DNA from: Nannocystis exedens
GTDB lineage: Bacteria; Myxococcota_A; Polyangia; Nannocystales; Nannocystaceae
Direction: 5' to 3'
Assembly (NCBI RefSeq): GCF_002343915.1
Contig: NZ_NETK01000001.1
Span: 8,942,001 to 9,006,000 of the forward strand
Length of the DNA stretch: 64,000 nucleotides
Positions 29,289 through 40,469 of this stretch are shown one piece after another; position 1 is the stretch's first letter; each line of letters begins with the position of its first letter. Both the position numbers and the translations under genes were made by a program. The notes below the pieces were generated by a model. The model was given only the letters and a program-made list of their open reading frames with translations, made no database searches and was not told the DNA's origin.

Positions 29289-31076
29289 CTAGAACACCGC
29301 GCAGGGGCAGGCGAGGCCGACGTGGTGGTGAGGGTGGTGGGCGCGGTGGCGCAGGGCGCGGGCGACTACGCCGGGGTCGTAGCCGCCGTACCGCGCGGGC
29401 GGGGCCCATTCGGGGCTGAACGGGAGCGGAGGCGGGGCGAGGCCGCCGAAGTCGCCGCTGGCGTGGACGACGTCGCCGCCGACCACCGTGAGCACCGAGG
29501 TGAGGTCGCGGATCTCCGCCTCCGGCACCGCGAAGTAGTCGTCCGACAGCACCGCGAGGTCGCCGAGGCGGCCCTCGGCGACGAGGCCGCGCTGGCCGTC
29601 CTCGCCGGAGAACCACCCGTTGCCGGCGGTGTAGAGGCGCAGCGCCTGCTCGCGCGACAGGCGGGCGCCGGGGCCGAGCAGCTCGGTGCCGCCGACGCTG
29701 CGGCCGGAGACGAGCCAGCCGAGGCCGACCCACGGGTTGTAGCTGGCGACGCGGGTGGCATCGGTGCCGCCGCCGACGGGGATCCCGGCGGCCAGCATGC
29801 GTCGCACGGGCGGGGCGTCGCCGGCGGCCTCGGGGCCGTAGCGGTGGAGGAAGTGCTCGCCCTGGTAGGCCATGCGGTGCTGGATGGCGATGCCGCCGCC
29901 GAGCCCGGCGATCCGGTCGATGTTGCGCGCCGAGACGGTCTCGGCGTGGTCGAAGAACCACCGCAGGCCGGCGAACGGGACCCTCCTGTTCACGGCCTCG
30001 AACACGTCGAGCATGCGGGTGATCGACTCGTCGTAGGTGGCGTGCAGGCGGAACGGCCAGCGGTGCGCGACCAGGTGCTCGACGACGGCCTCGAGCTGCG
30101 CCTCCATCTGCGGCGGCAGGTCGGGCCGCGGCTCGAGGAAGTCCTCGAAGTCGGCGGCCGAGTAGACGAGCATCTCGCCGGCGCCGTTGAGGCGGTAGAA
30201 CTCGTCGCCGCGGCCGGGGCTGACGGTCTGCGACCACTGGCGGAAGTCGTCGAGCTCCTGGCCGGGGCGCTGGGTGAACAGGTTGTAGGCCAGCCGCACG
30301 GTCAACTGTTTGGCGGCCGCGAGCTCCTCGATGATCTGGTAATGCTCGGGGTACTGCTGGAAGCCGCCGCCGGCGTCGATCGCCCCGGTGATGCCGAGCC
30401 GGTTGAGCTCGCGCATGAAGTGACGGGTGCTGTTGCGCTGCTCGTCGGGCGAGAGCCGCGGGCCCTTGGCGAGGGTGGCGTAGAGGATCCAGGCGTTCGG
30501 CTTGGCGACCAGAAGGCCGGTGGGCTCGCCGTGGCGGTCGCGCTGGATGACGCCGCCGGGCGGATCCGGCGTGTCGCGCGTGTAGCCGACGGCCCGCAGC
30601 GCGGCGCGGTTGAGCAGCGCCTGCGAATAGAGGTGGAGCACGAACACCGGGGTGTCGGGCGCGGCGGCGTTGAGCTCGTCGAGGGTCGGCATGCGCCGCT
30701 CGGCGAACTGGAACTCCGACCAACCACCGACGACGCGGACCCACTGCGGCGGCGGAGTGATCTGGGCCTGCGCCCGCAGCCGCCGCAGCGCCTCGGCCAG
30801 CGAGGCGACGCCGTCCCACCGCAATTCGCTGTTGTAGGTCAGGCCGCCGCGGATCAGGTGCAGGTGCGAATCGATGAGGCCGGGGATCGCCCGCCGGCCG
30901 CGCAGGTCGATCTTCCGCGCGCTCGCGCCGGCGCGCGCCAGGACGTCGGCGTCGTCGCCGACGGCGACGAATCGCCCGTCGCGGATCGCCGCCGCCGAGG
31001 CCTCCGGCGCCCGCGGGTCCATGGTCGTGATTCGTCCGTTGAAGAGGAGCAGATCGGCGTCCGTGGTGGCTGTCAT
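29289..31076 (-). CDS. Amidohydrolase family protein (YtcJ type)
   Basis: A 595-aa metal-dependent hydrolase with the YtcJ/amidohydrolase_3 layout. The N-terminal beta part ends IPGLIDSHLHL (metal-binding HxH). The barrel has the HATYDESITRMLDVF motif and WFFDHAETV, and GGGTDATRVASYNP (metal Asp), with the closing LTVVGGDVVHASGDFG segment. Family members act on N-acyl or lactam bonds and enamines; the substrate here is unknown. Start ATG 31076 (MTATTDADLLLFNGRITTMDP) matches the family; the longer frame upstream is not conserved. A His-rich C-terminus (HRAHHPHHHVG) is unusual. It is the first gene of the six-gene operon running to 24328. Confidence 0.92.
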   Translation of the reverse strand: MTATTDADLLLFNGRITTMDPRAPEASAAAIRDGRFVAVGDDADVLARAGASARKIDLRGRRAIPGLIDSHLHLIRGGLTYNSELRWDGVASLAEALRRLRAQAQITPPPQWVRVVGGWSEFQFAERRMPTLDELNAAAPDTPVFVLHLYSQALLNRAALRAVGYTRDTPDPPGGVIQRDRHGEPTGLLVAKPNAWILYATLAKGPRLSPDEQRNSTRHFMRELNRLGITGAIDAGGGFQQYPEHYQIIEELAAAKQLTVRLAYNLFTQRPGQELDDFRQWSQTVSPGRGDEFYRLNGAGEMLVYSAADFEDFLEPRPDLPPQMEAQLEAVVEHLVAHRWPFRLHATYDESITRMLDVFEAVNRRVPFAGLRWFFDHAETVSARNIDRIAGLGGGIAIQHRMAYQGEHFLHRYGPEAAGDAPPVRRMLAAGIPVGGGTDATRVASYNPWVGLGWLVSGRSVGGTELLGPGARLSREQALRLYTAGNGWFSGEDGQRGLVAEGRLGDLAVLSDDYFAVPEAEIRDLTSVLTVVGGDVVHASGDFGGLAPPPLPFSPEWAPPARYGGYDPGVVARALRHRAHHPHHHVGLACPCAVF

Positions 31077-31595
31077 CGGCAGGCGGAGGATGACAGAGGC
31101 GCGGTCGACGGGGCTACCCGACCTTGTGGGGGTGAGACGCGGGGCGAGAACTCCCACGATTCGCCCGATGGTGCGAATCATCGCGGTGTCTCTCCTCGGA
31201 GCGTCGCACCCTGTCGTACCGACGCCCTTCAGGTGTAATCGGCACGGGGCGGCCGCCGGCGCCTGCTCGACGCGATCGGAGCTTCGGGAGAGATCATCCG
31301 CGCACGCCGGCGCTGCGCCCGCCTCGCGAAGTACATGGCCTTGGGGACAGGCGAAGAGAGCACCGGCGCAGGAGCCCGGCGAGATCGGCCTGCAGACGTC
31401 GGCGAGCCGGCGTCGACGCCGCCAGTCACGCGCGTCGGCGCCGCCTGCGGGCGGGAGTCTGCCACCGGTCCCCGATGAGGGGCCGGGCGAGCGGTCGGAC
31501 TGGCGAGCGTCGTTGCCCTCTCGCTCGCGGCAATCACCACAGTCGGGGCGACCGGCGCGTCACGTCATTGCCGCCGCGCCGCGCGAGCCGCCCGA
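31077..31595. other. 519-bp gap, one palindrome, no gene
   Basis: It contains a CATGTCC-family copy ACATGGCCTTGGGGACAG (31333-31350), the same variant as at 28993. The promoter of the amidohydrolase operon should be within its first 200 bp. I see no gene. Confidence 0.5.
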
Positions 31596-32180
31596 TCACC
31601 AGCACCCGCGCGGCTCGAAGCGCACGGCGTAGTTGTTGCCGTAGTCGCTGTCCCACTCGCCGCCGGCCTCGGCCGCGAGCTCGATGTCCCAGGCGTTGAG
31701 GTTGCCGAAGTCGTCGAAGGCCCAGAAGAACAGGTGCTCCTCGACGGCGCTCGGCTGGCTGCACACCCACTTGCCGCTCTGGTAGGGGTCGAAGGTGACG
31801 CCCTCGCAGGAGCCGGGCGGGTTCCAGCCGTTGCCGCACCAGTGACAGGCGCGCGGGCCGGAGTCGAGCAGCACGTAGGCGTCGTCGTAGGCGCCCGGCA
31901 GGGCCTCGAGGAGCTCGTCGTTGCCGTTGAGCGAGACATAGAAGTTGATCTGGTCGTCGGCGTACTCGTCGCGCAGGTAGCCGTCGTAGACGATGGTGAG
32001 CTTGTAGTGCTCGTCCCACGGGTCGACGAAGTCGCGGATCACCTTGAAGGGCCCCGCGTAGAGGGTCTCGGTGAGGCCGCAGACGTCGTAGTCCGGCGGG
32101 TAGTTGGAGGCCTGCGCGGTGGTCGAGGCGAGGCCGAGCGCGAGGGTACAGAGCGTGACGGCGAGCGAGCGGGCTTGCAT
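31596..32180 (-). CDS. Secreted protein of unknown function
   Basis: A 194-aa protein with a clear Sec signal (MQARSLAVTLCTLALGLASTTAQA, cleavage before SNYPPDYD). The mature part has several aromatic/acidic strands, GLTETLYAGPFKVIRDF, KLTIVYDGYLRD, LEALPGAYDDAYVLLDSGPRAC, and a Cys pair in CHWCGNGWN. It ends GNNYAVRFEPRGCW. It looks like a small beta-sandwich or lectin-like domain with disulfides. I do not recognise the family. The start is ATG 32180; the open frame above it is Arg/Pro-rich shadow. It stands alone in its gap. Confidence 0.8.
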   Translation of the reverse strand: MQARSLAVTLCTLALGLASTTAQASNYPPDYDVCGLTETLYAGPFKVIRDFVDPWDEHYKLTIVYDGYLRDEYADDQINFYVSLNGNDELLEALPGAYDDAYVLLDSGPRACHWCGNGWNPPGSCEGVTFDPYQSGKWVCSQPSAVEEHLFFWAFDDFGNLNAWDIELAAEAGGEWDSDYGNNYAVRFEPRGCW

Positions 32181-32484
32181 GCGACGGGACCATACACCCC
32201 GCGGCGCGGACGACCAGCGTGAATCACCGCAGCCGCATTGCGGGCAGCGTGCGGTTTTCCGCGACTCGCGGGCCGGGCACGCGTTCGGCCACGAGAATCC
32301 CCCAGGCGGCCGTCGGGGCCGGTCGCCGCGTCCGCGCATGAAACCGAGTTCGCGCCGGGTCGACGGCCCGCATTCCCGCGTCGGCGCCGCCGAGCGCGAG
32401 GGCGCCGGGCCGCGATCGACGGGCGGACAATGGCCTGTGTCCGCGCGACCCCACTGCGACCGCCCGCGCGCCGCATTCGCGCCG
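32181..32484. other. 304-bp gap, nothing recognised
   Basis: Uniform GC-rich sequence with no palindrome of the family and no gene. It should hold the promoter of the secreted protein gene and the 3' end of the methyltransferase gene. Confidence 0.4.
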
Positions 32485-33108
32485 TCACGCGCCGGTGCGC
32501 TCGATCGTGGCGCACCAGGCCCGCGCGCCGCCGGGATGGATGTGGCTGGCGAAGCGGGCCGGCCGGATCTCCCGGACGGTCCAGCCGTCCCGGAAGGCCT
32601 CGCGCAGCTCGGCCTGGGTGATCCGCCGCGGGCCCTGGTCGCCGGTCTCCTCGTCGCTGAAGCAGAGGATGTGCAAGCGGCCGCCGGGGTGGATCGCGTC
32701 GGCCAGCGAGCGCACGTAGAGCACGCGGTCGCGGTCGCCGAACACGTGGAACAGGCCCGAGTCGAGCAGGGTGTCGAATCGCCGGCCCAGCGCGGCGAGG
32801 TTCAGCGCGTCGTGGACGAGGAAGCGGACGTCGAGCCCGCGCGCCTGCGCCTTGGCCTGGGCGCGCGCGATGGCCTCGGGCACGAGGTCGACGCCCCAGA
32901 CGGCGTGCCCGCGCTCGGCGCAGAACAGGGCGTTGTCGCCGGGCCCGCAGCCGACGTCGAGCACGTCGCCGCGGATGAGCCCGGCGTCGGCCAGGGCGAC
33001 GAAGGCGGCCTGAGGCGCGCCCACGTCCCACGGCGGGGTGCCCTGATAGGCCTCCACGAACAGCTGCGAGGGGACACCGGGGTGCGGGGTCGTCGGTTTT
33101 TCGCTCAT
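32485..33108 (-). CDS. Class I SAM-dependent methyltransferase
   Basis: A 207-aa protein. Motif I is VLDVGCGPGDNALFCAERG (about 50-68), the acidic end of strand beta-2 is VWGVDLVPEAIARA, and motif post-I/II is FDTLLDSGLFHVF. A WDVGAPQAAF opening is shared with thiopurine S-methyltransferase-like and tellurite-resistance (TehB) type enzymes, which favours small-molecule or metalloid substrates over protein or nucleic acid. Start ATG 33108. It has no operon partner (flanking gaps 304 and 515 bp). Confidence 0.85.
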   Translation of the reverse strand: MSEKPTTPHPGVPSQLFVEAYQGTPPWDVGAPQAAFVALADAGLIRGDVLDVGCGPGDNALFCAERGHAVWGVDLVPEAIARAQAKAQARGLDVRFLVHDALNLAALGRRFDTLLDSGLFHVFGDRDRVLYVRSLADAIHPGGRLHILCFSDEETGDQGPRRITQAELREAFRDGWTVREIRPARFASHIHPGGARAWCATIERTGA

Positions 33109-33623
33109 GCACCCCAGGTAGCACGGCGGCTGGCCGATCTGACGGGTCGCACCGAGCGCGACGGTGGGGCGGACGGGGCCGTGGGCGCAGGCGACCGGCT
33201 GCGCGGCGGCGCCGGCGGGGCTTCACGGGGGAGTCGTCGCAATCGTCGGACCTCGAGTCCTGCTCGCGCGGGGCGTCGAGGAGAGGTCGTGGTCGTGTGA
33301 TTGCGCAGACCGCTCGACCGCTCGATCGGGTTCTCGCCGCGGTCGCCCGCGTCGCCGGCGGTCGCGGCGGCGCACGTCGGGGTTTCGTGCGGCGTGCATG
33401 GGTGGCTGCAGTCGAAGGGCGCGGATGCATGCATTGCCGCGGAAGCGGTGACTCGGGGCGATCGTCCGCCGAACGCGAGCGCGTGACGAAGCCCGGGGGC
33501 CCCGGGCCGACGCGTTCGTCGGGTCCCCGGAGAATCGGGGGCGATCGCATGCAGGATCCCGCGTAGATTGCGCGGGGCGCCGACGCAGCGCGACGGCGCC
33601 GCGCTCGGGTATCATGGCAGACG
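33109..33623. other. 515-bp gap with one strong palindrome
   Basis: GCCCGGGGGCCCCGGGC (33491-33507) is a perfect palindrome of 8-bp arms around one base. Apart from TGTGATTGCGC (33296-33306), which also occurs at 4914, I see no element. No gene is supported. Confidence 0.45.
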
Positions 33624-34715
33624 ATGAGGCTCGTCAAATCCAGTTGGTGCTTCGCAGCGCTGCTGATCGCGCACAACGGTTGCTCGGAGGCGCTCGAAGA
33701 GCCCGACGTCGAGGCGCGCAAGGGCCATTCGGGGCTCGTGCTCGACGTCGGCGAGGACGGTACGCCCGGCTTCATGCTCACGGACATCGAGCTGCGACCG
33801 GGCGTGACGGTCGACCTGTTCGTCAATCTGTACGGCGAGCTCGACGCGGCGAGCGCGTCGAAGTCGTGCCAGTTCGCCGTCCACGGCGGCGTGTTCGCGG
33901 CGGCGTCGTGGCGCCCGTACGCCGAGGCGCTCGGCGAGGGGGCCTGCGTGCTGGCGGCCGACATGCCGGTGCGCGGCAACAGCGGGACCCCGGAGGGGGC
34001 GCTGTTCGGCGAGCTCGATCTGTTCGACTACGTCACCGCGCTCGAGCGAGTGCTCGACCGCCTGAACGCGCGCGGGATCCGTCCGCGGACGATCCTCGGC
34101 CACAGCATGGGCGGTACGCTCGTACAAATGCTGCAACAGCGGCTCGTGGACGACTGCACGAGCCTGCGCGAGCGCTACGGGATCCGCGACGCGATCCTCG
34201 TCGCGTCCGACCTGCCGGCGGAGGTGCCGTGGCTGCTCGGCGACAGCGGCGACCTCTCGGGGCTGATCGAGGCGTTCGCCGTCGACGAGCCCGGCCTCGG
34301 CGAGCTGTTCGAGATCCCGGTCGCGCTGTGGCCGGCGTTTTATTTCACGGATCGCAACGACAACGTCGTCCCCGGCGCGCTGACGCCGGCGCAGATCGAA
34401 GCGGGCGGCTTCAACGCGCTGGGCGAGCCGCTGCGCGCGATCCACCAGCTCAACGGGACCGGGCCGTTCACCGCGCGCCCGTCGGCGGCCGCCGGTCTGT
34501 TCGAGAAGGGCACCCGCCTGCGCGCGATCGCCTACGAGGAAGACATCTACGTGCAGCTCGGCGAGAGCGAGACGCTGTATCGCCACCTGACGGGCGACGA
34601 CTCGTCACGGTGCTTCGTGCCGGTGCTCGGGCCCGATACGGTGCATGTGCTGCAATTCTCGGCCGCCGAACGCCTGGTCGACGCGATCGCGGCGTCCGAC
34701 GATTGCCATGATTGA
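33624..34715 (+). CDS. Exported alpha/beta hydrolase
   Basis: A 363-aa protein. The N-terminus MRLVKSSWCFAALLIAHNGCSEA looks like a signal peptide; AHNGC could be a weak lipobox (Cys20). Features of the alpha/beta-hydrolase fold: FAVHGGVFAAASW (oxyanion region), ADMPVRGNSG, and the nucleophile elbow GHSMGG (Ser about 162) after a helix. The acid/His residues are likely in the Asp-rich AVDEPGLG region and the C-terminal GPDTVHVLQF. It resembles lipases or esterases acting in the periplasm; substrate unknown. A palindrome lies 30 bp after the stop. It is convergent with the FHA/sigma-54 gene. Confidence 0.85.
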   Translation: MRLVKSSWCFAALLIAHNGCSEALEEPDVEARKGHSGLVLDVGEDGTPGFMLTDIELRPGVTVDLFVNLYGELDAASASKSCQFAVHGGVFAAASWRPYAEALGEGACVLAADMPVRGNSGTPEGALFGELDLFDYVTALERVLDRLNARGIRPRTILGHSMGGTLVQMLQQRLVDDCTSLRERYGIRDAILVASDLPAEVPWLLGDSGDLSGLIEAFAVDEPGLGELFEIPVALWPAFYFTDRNDNVVPGALTPAQIEAGGFNALGEPLRAIHQLNGTGPFTARPSAAAGLFEKGTRLRAIAYEEDIYVQLGESETLYRHLTGDDSSRCFVPVLGPDTVHVLQFSAAERLVDAIAASDDCHD

Positions 34716-34744
34716 GGGCGCCGATATCGCCCCAGCCGCGGAGG

Positions 34745-34764
34745 GCCTGTCCCATCGGTCAGGC
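34745..34764. repeat. CCTGTCCC-type palindrome between convergent genes
   Basis: GCCTGTCCCATCGGTCAGGC: GCCTG/CAGGC arms around a 10-nt loop, between the convergent hydrolase (34715) and sigma-54 activator (34785) genes. A shared terminator is possible. Confidence 0.65.
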
Positions 34765-34784
34765 GGTCCCCGCGGCCGTTCGGC

Positions 34785-36229
34785 CTACTCCTCGGCGTCG
34801 CGTCCGGGCACGGCGATCGCGTACATCCCGAGCCAGCGGGTGATCTGCTTGCGCTCGCACTCGTAGTGCTTCGCGGTCGCGCGGATGCTCCAGCCGTTGG
34901 CCTCGAGGGTGGCGAGCAGCGCCTCGCGGCTCGGGCGCGGACGCGGGGCTCGCGGGACGGTGCGGGCCGGCGGGGTGTCGCCGGCCGGAGCGGCGGGCGC
35001 GACCGCGGCGGGCGCGGGGCGGCGGCCGGGGGACCTGCCCCGAAGGACAGGAGACGCGCGGGCCAGGCCTCGGGGTCGACGTCGCCGTCGGCGGCGCCGT
35101 AGGCGTGCACGAACCGCTGCAGGCCGCGCAGGTTGTCGGGCCACGGCTGCAGCAGCAGGGCCTCGGCGAGGGCGACCGGGAGCTCGATCGGCGGCGGCTC
35201 GCCGCGGCTGCGCGGGGCGTGCCAGGCGCGGTGCAGGCGATCGACCCACGCGAGCAGGTCGGCCCGGCGGGCCCGCAGCGGCGGCGCGTGGATCTCCCAC
35301 AGCGCGAGGCGGGCGTACAGGTCGCGGCGGAACTTGCCCTGCTCGACGTCGTCGACCAGCGAGCGGTTGGTGGCGGCGATCAGGCGCACGTCGACGCGGT
35401 GGCTCTGGGTGCTGCCGACGGCCACGACCTCGCCGAGCTCGACGGCGCGGAGCAGCTTGGGCTGGAGGTCGAGGGGCAGCTCGCCGAGCTCGTCGAGGAA
35501 GAGGGTGCCGCCGGCGGCGGCGCGGAACATGCCGGGTTGCTCGGTGGTCGCGCCGGTAAAGGCGCCGCGGGTGTGGCCGAACAGCTGGCTCTCGACGAGC
35601 TGCGGGCTGAGGGCGGCGCAGTTGACGGCGACCAGCGGACCGCGGCGGCCGCTGAGGCGGTGCAGCTCGCCGGCGATCCGCTCCTTGCCGACGCCAGTCT
35701 CGCCGAGGATCAGCGCGGGCGCGAGGTCGGGCCCGGCGCGGCCGATCGCCAGCCGCAGCTTGCGGGCCGCCAGCGAGTCGCCCGGGACGGCGTCGGTCGA
35801 GACCTGGGGGGCGTCGCGCAGGTCGGTGTCGCGCCGCTCGTACACCGCCAGCACGTCGCCGAAGCGCAGCACGGCCTGGTCCTCGAGGTAGACCGGGAGG
35901 GCGTGGACGGAGCGGCCGTCGACCCAGGTGCCGTTGCGGCTGCCGAGGTCGGCGACGGTGTGGCAGCCGGCCGCGGGGTCCCAGCAGAACGTGGCGTGCC
36001 GGCGCGACACGGTCTTGTGGGCCGCGACGAGCTGGCCGGCGTCGCGCTGGCGGCCGAGCACCACGGGGGCCTCACCGAGCGCCTGCGGCTCGCCGAGGCC
36101 GCGCGGGTGGACGAGGACGAGCCGGGCGGTCCGCGGAGCCGCGCAGATCCGCGCGGAGCGTTCGGTGGACGCGGTCTCCTCGGCGGAGCGCTGCTCGAAC
36201 GGCGTCTTTTCGAACTTGCGCGGGCCCAT
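34785..36229 (-). CDS. FHA-domain sigma-54-dependent activator, frameshifted near 35035
   Basis: FHA domain at about residues 52-130 (PVVLGR ... SRRHATF ... DLGSRNGTWVDG). The AAA+ domain has Walker A GETGVGKE (176-183) and the sigma-54 contact motif GAFTGA (222-227), then Walker B FLDELGELP. The first frame runs from ATG 36229 to about 35035; the C-terminal Fis-type helix-turn-helix (SREALLATLEANGWSIRATAK) is in the next frame, ending 34785. The break lies at a run of five C (gene strand) within a CCTGTCC-family palindrome (35034-35051). One extra C would restore the frame. Such regulators respond to Ser/Thr phosphorylation through FHA, which fits the kinase gene nearby (37415). Divergent to the ADYC gene. 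Confidence 0.75.
35034..35051. repeat. CCTGCCCC-GGACAGG palindrome at a frame break
   Basis: CCTGCCCCGAAGGACAGG lies in the linker between the AAA+ and helix-turn-helix segments of the sigma-54 activator, exactly where the reading frame changes. Confidence 0.8.
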
Positions 36230-36414
36230 GGGGCGGGTCGATGGTGTCCCATGCGGCGGCACCGGGGCAAGCCGAGAAAATCTTTGTGATTTCGCGCCCA
36301 GGCCCCGCGATTGTTGGGAAAATTCACGGCACGCCCGTTGCTGAGGGAGCGCTCACACAGCCCCGCGGTCGGGCACACTGACCGCCGCTTAACCTGCTTG
36401 GAGTTACCACGGTC
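36230..36414. promoter_or_regulatory. Divergent promoter region, sigma-54 activator / ADYC lipoprotein
   Basis: This 185-bp region is less GC-rich than its surroundings. GAGAAAATCTTTGTG (36274-36288) is an A/T-tract 45 bp upstream of the activator start. No GG-N10-GC sigma-54 box is convincing. Confidence 0.45.
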
Positions 36415-37407
36415 ATGACATCTCCTGTCGCCCGCTTCCTGCCCCTCTTCGCCGCCCTGTCCGCCGTGACCCCCGCCTGCGCGCCCGAGCCCGAGGGCGA
36501 CGAGCTGGAGTTCCGCACCACCTGCGAGACGTGCGGCTCCAACTCGCCGCAGATCGACGACGCGCCGTTCCCGGAGCTGTCGCTGTCCGGCCAACCGAAC
36601 TCCGCCGGGGTGAGCCTGGTCGGCCTGCGCGACCCGGTTACCCAGGTCCTCCACCCGCTGGTGATCGCCGGTCGCGACGAGCTGGTCGTCCTCGACGAGA
36701 ACGATGCCATCCTCTACCACGGCGCCGATCTCATCGACTGGTTTCTCGTGCTCGAGAAGGACGGCGATCCGGTTTTCGGCCAGATCGTCGCGTACAACGC
36801 CGCCGAACCGGCGTTGGACAACAGCGGTCGGCCCTTCAACACCTACGCGATCGCGTTCGTCGACAACAGCGGCATCGTCACCACCAAGAACGTGTGCCCG
36901 ACGTACTGGGACGAACCGACGAATCCGGTTCTGACGATCATCGCCGGCGCGACCTACGACCGGGTCCTCAAGCGCGTCCAGTTCGATTCCGACTGGGTGA
37001 CCTTCGCCTGCAAAGACCAAGCGGCCTTCAAGGCCAAGGCCCTCGGCTACGAGCAGAACGTGAACTTCGCCCAGACCGGCGCCCCGGCCACGCAGGACCA
37101 GCAGGACGCGACGCTGAAGATGATCACCGCCGATTACTGCGGCGGCGGCTTCAGCTTCACGGAGCAGAACACGAGCGTCCTCTGGGCGAACACCGCCGGG
37201 ACCGTCCTGCCCAAGACGGACCCGAATGACCCTAACGAGATCGAAGGTATCGAGGCGGTGTGGAACCAGGACGGCGCGATCTGCCTCACGACGCCGCGCA
37301 AGGGGAATCTTGCAGATGTCGAGGCCGAGTGCCCCGGCATCCCCCTCTGCAGCAACGTCGACTGGGCGAACATGGCGCACGAGTGGGTGACGTGGAAGCC
37401 TTTGTGA
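36415..37407 (+). CDS. ADYC-domain lipoprotein
   Basis: A 330-aa exported protein. The signal sequence ends VTPAC (Cys22), so it is a predicted lipoprotein. The characteristic MITADYCGGG motif at about residues 239-248 places it with the ADYC-domain proteins of myxobacteria. It ends IEAVWNQDGAICLTTPR ... ECPGIPLCS, with several conserved Cys that probably form disulfides. Function unknown. TTGGAG lies 12 bp upstream of ATG 36415. The Ser/Thr kinase gene starts 7 bp after its stop, so the two are cotranscribed and the lipoprotein is a candidate sensor partner of that kinase. Confidence 0.85.
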   Translation: MTSPVARFLPLFAALSAVTPACAPEPEGDELEFRTTCETCGSNSPQIDDAPFPELSLSGQPNSAGVSLVGLRDPVTQVLHPLVIAGRDELVVLDENDAILYHGADLIDWFLVLEKDGDPVFGQIVAYNAAEPALDNSGRPFNTYAIAFVDNSGIVTTKNVCPTYWDEPTNPVLTIIAGATYDRVLKRVQFDSDWVTFACKDQAAFKAKALGYEQNVNFAQTGAPATQDQQDATLKMITADYCGGGFSFTEQNTSVLWANTAGTVLPKTDPNDPNEIEGIEAVWNQDGAICLTTPRKGNLADVEAECPGIPLCSNVDWANMAHEWVTWKPL

Positions 37408-37414
37408 TGCGCGC

Positions 37415-40084
<2,670 letters not shown>

Positions 40085-40104
40085 CGGGCGCGCGGGAGAG
40101 GGAC

Positions 40105-40460
40105 GCATGTTTTGAAGGACATGACTTTGAAACCATGTCGAAAAAGACATGCCCGATGGGTCATTGACCCATGGACCGACGGCGCTGCGCGCCCCGAGCC
40201 AGGTTCGAGGACCTCGCGCGCGGCGACCGAGCGGCCGCGGTACGTGACGACCGCGCCGCAGCTCGAAGGAGAGCAGGGGCGGGCGACCCGTTCGTCGCAG
40301 GGCCGGCGGCCCAGTGACGATGGGAGAGAGGACATGTCCTATCCGACATGTCCATGAAAACATATGCGAGGAGCAAGCCGCGCGGCGGGGCCGCGCCGTC
40401 CCGCGGGCGAGCGAGCCCGCCAGGCTCGCCTCCGAGGACATGTCCTGGGCGACATGTCCC
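40105..40460. repeat. CATGTCC-family palindromes, dense group
   Basis: The gap 40085-40469 holds GCATGTTTTGAAGGACATG (40105-40122), ACCATGTCG and GACATGCCCG (to 40153), GGTCATTGACC (about 40159-40169), GGACATGTCC and GACATGTCC (40330-40352), and GGACATGTCC with GACATGTCC again (40437-40459). The last two sets have the same arrangement: one perfect GGACATGTCC palindrome followed by GACATGTCC 4-5 bp later. The final set begins 10 bp after the stop of the ferritin-like gene. Confidence 0.85.
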
Positions 40461-40469
40461 TTGAAACAC

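Noticed and set aside
29116..30819. Second long minus frame within the amidohydrolase gene
   Set aside because: Low-complexity shadow; the amidohydrolase frame has all metal-binding motifs.
33491..33507. Origin or attachment site from the perfect GCCCGGGGGCCCCGGGC palindrome
   Set aside because: No repeats, integrase or tRNA nearby; such palindromes can arise by chance at this GC content.
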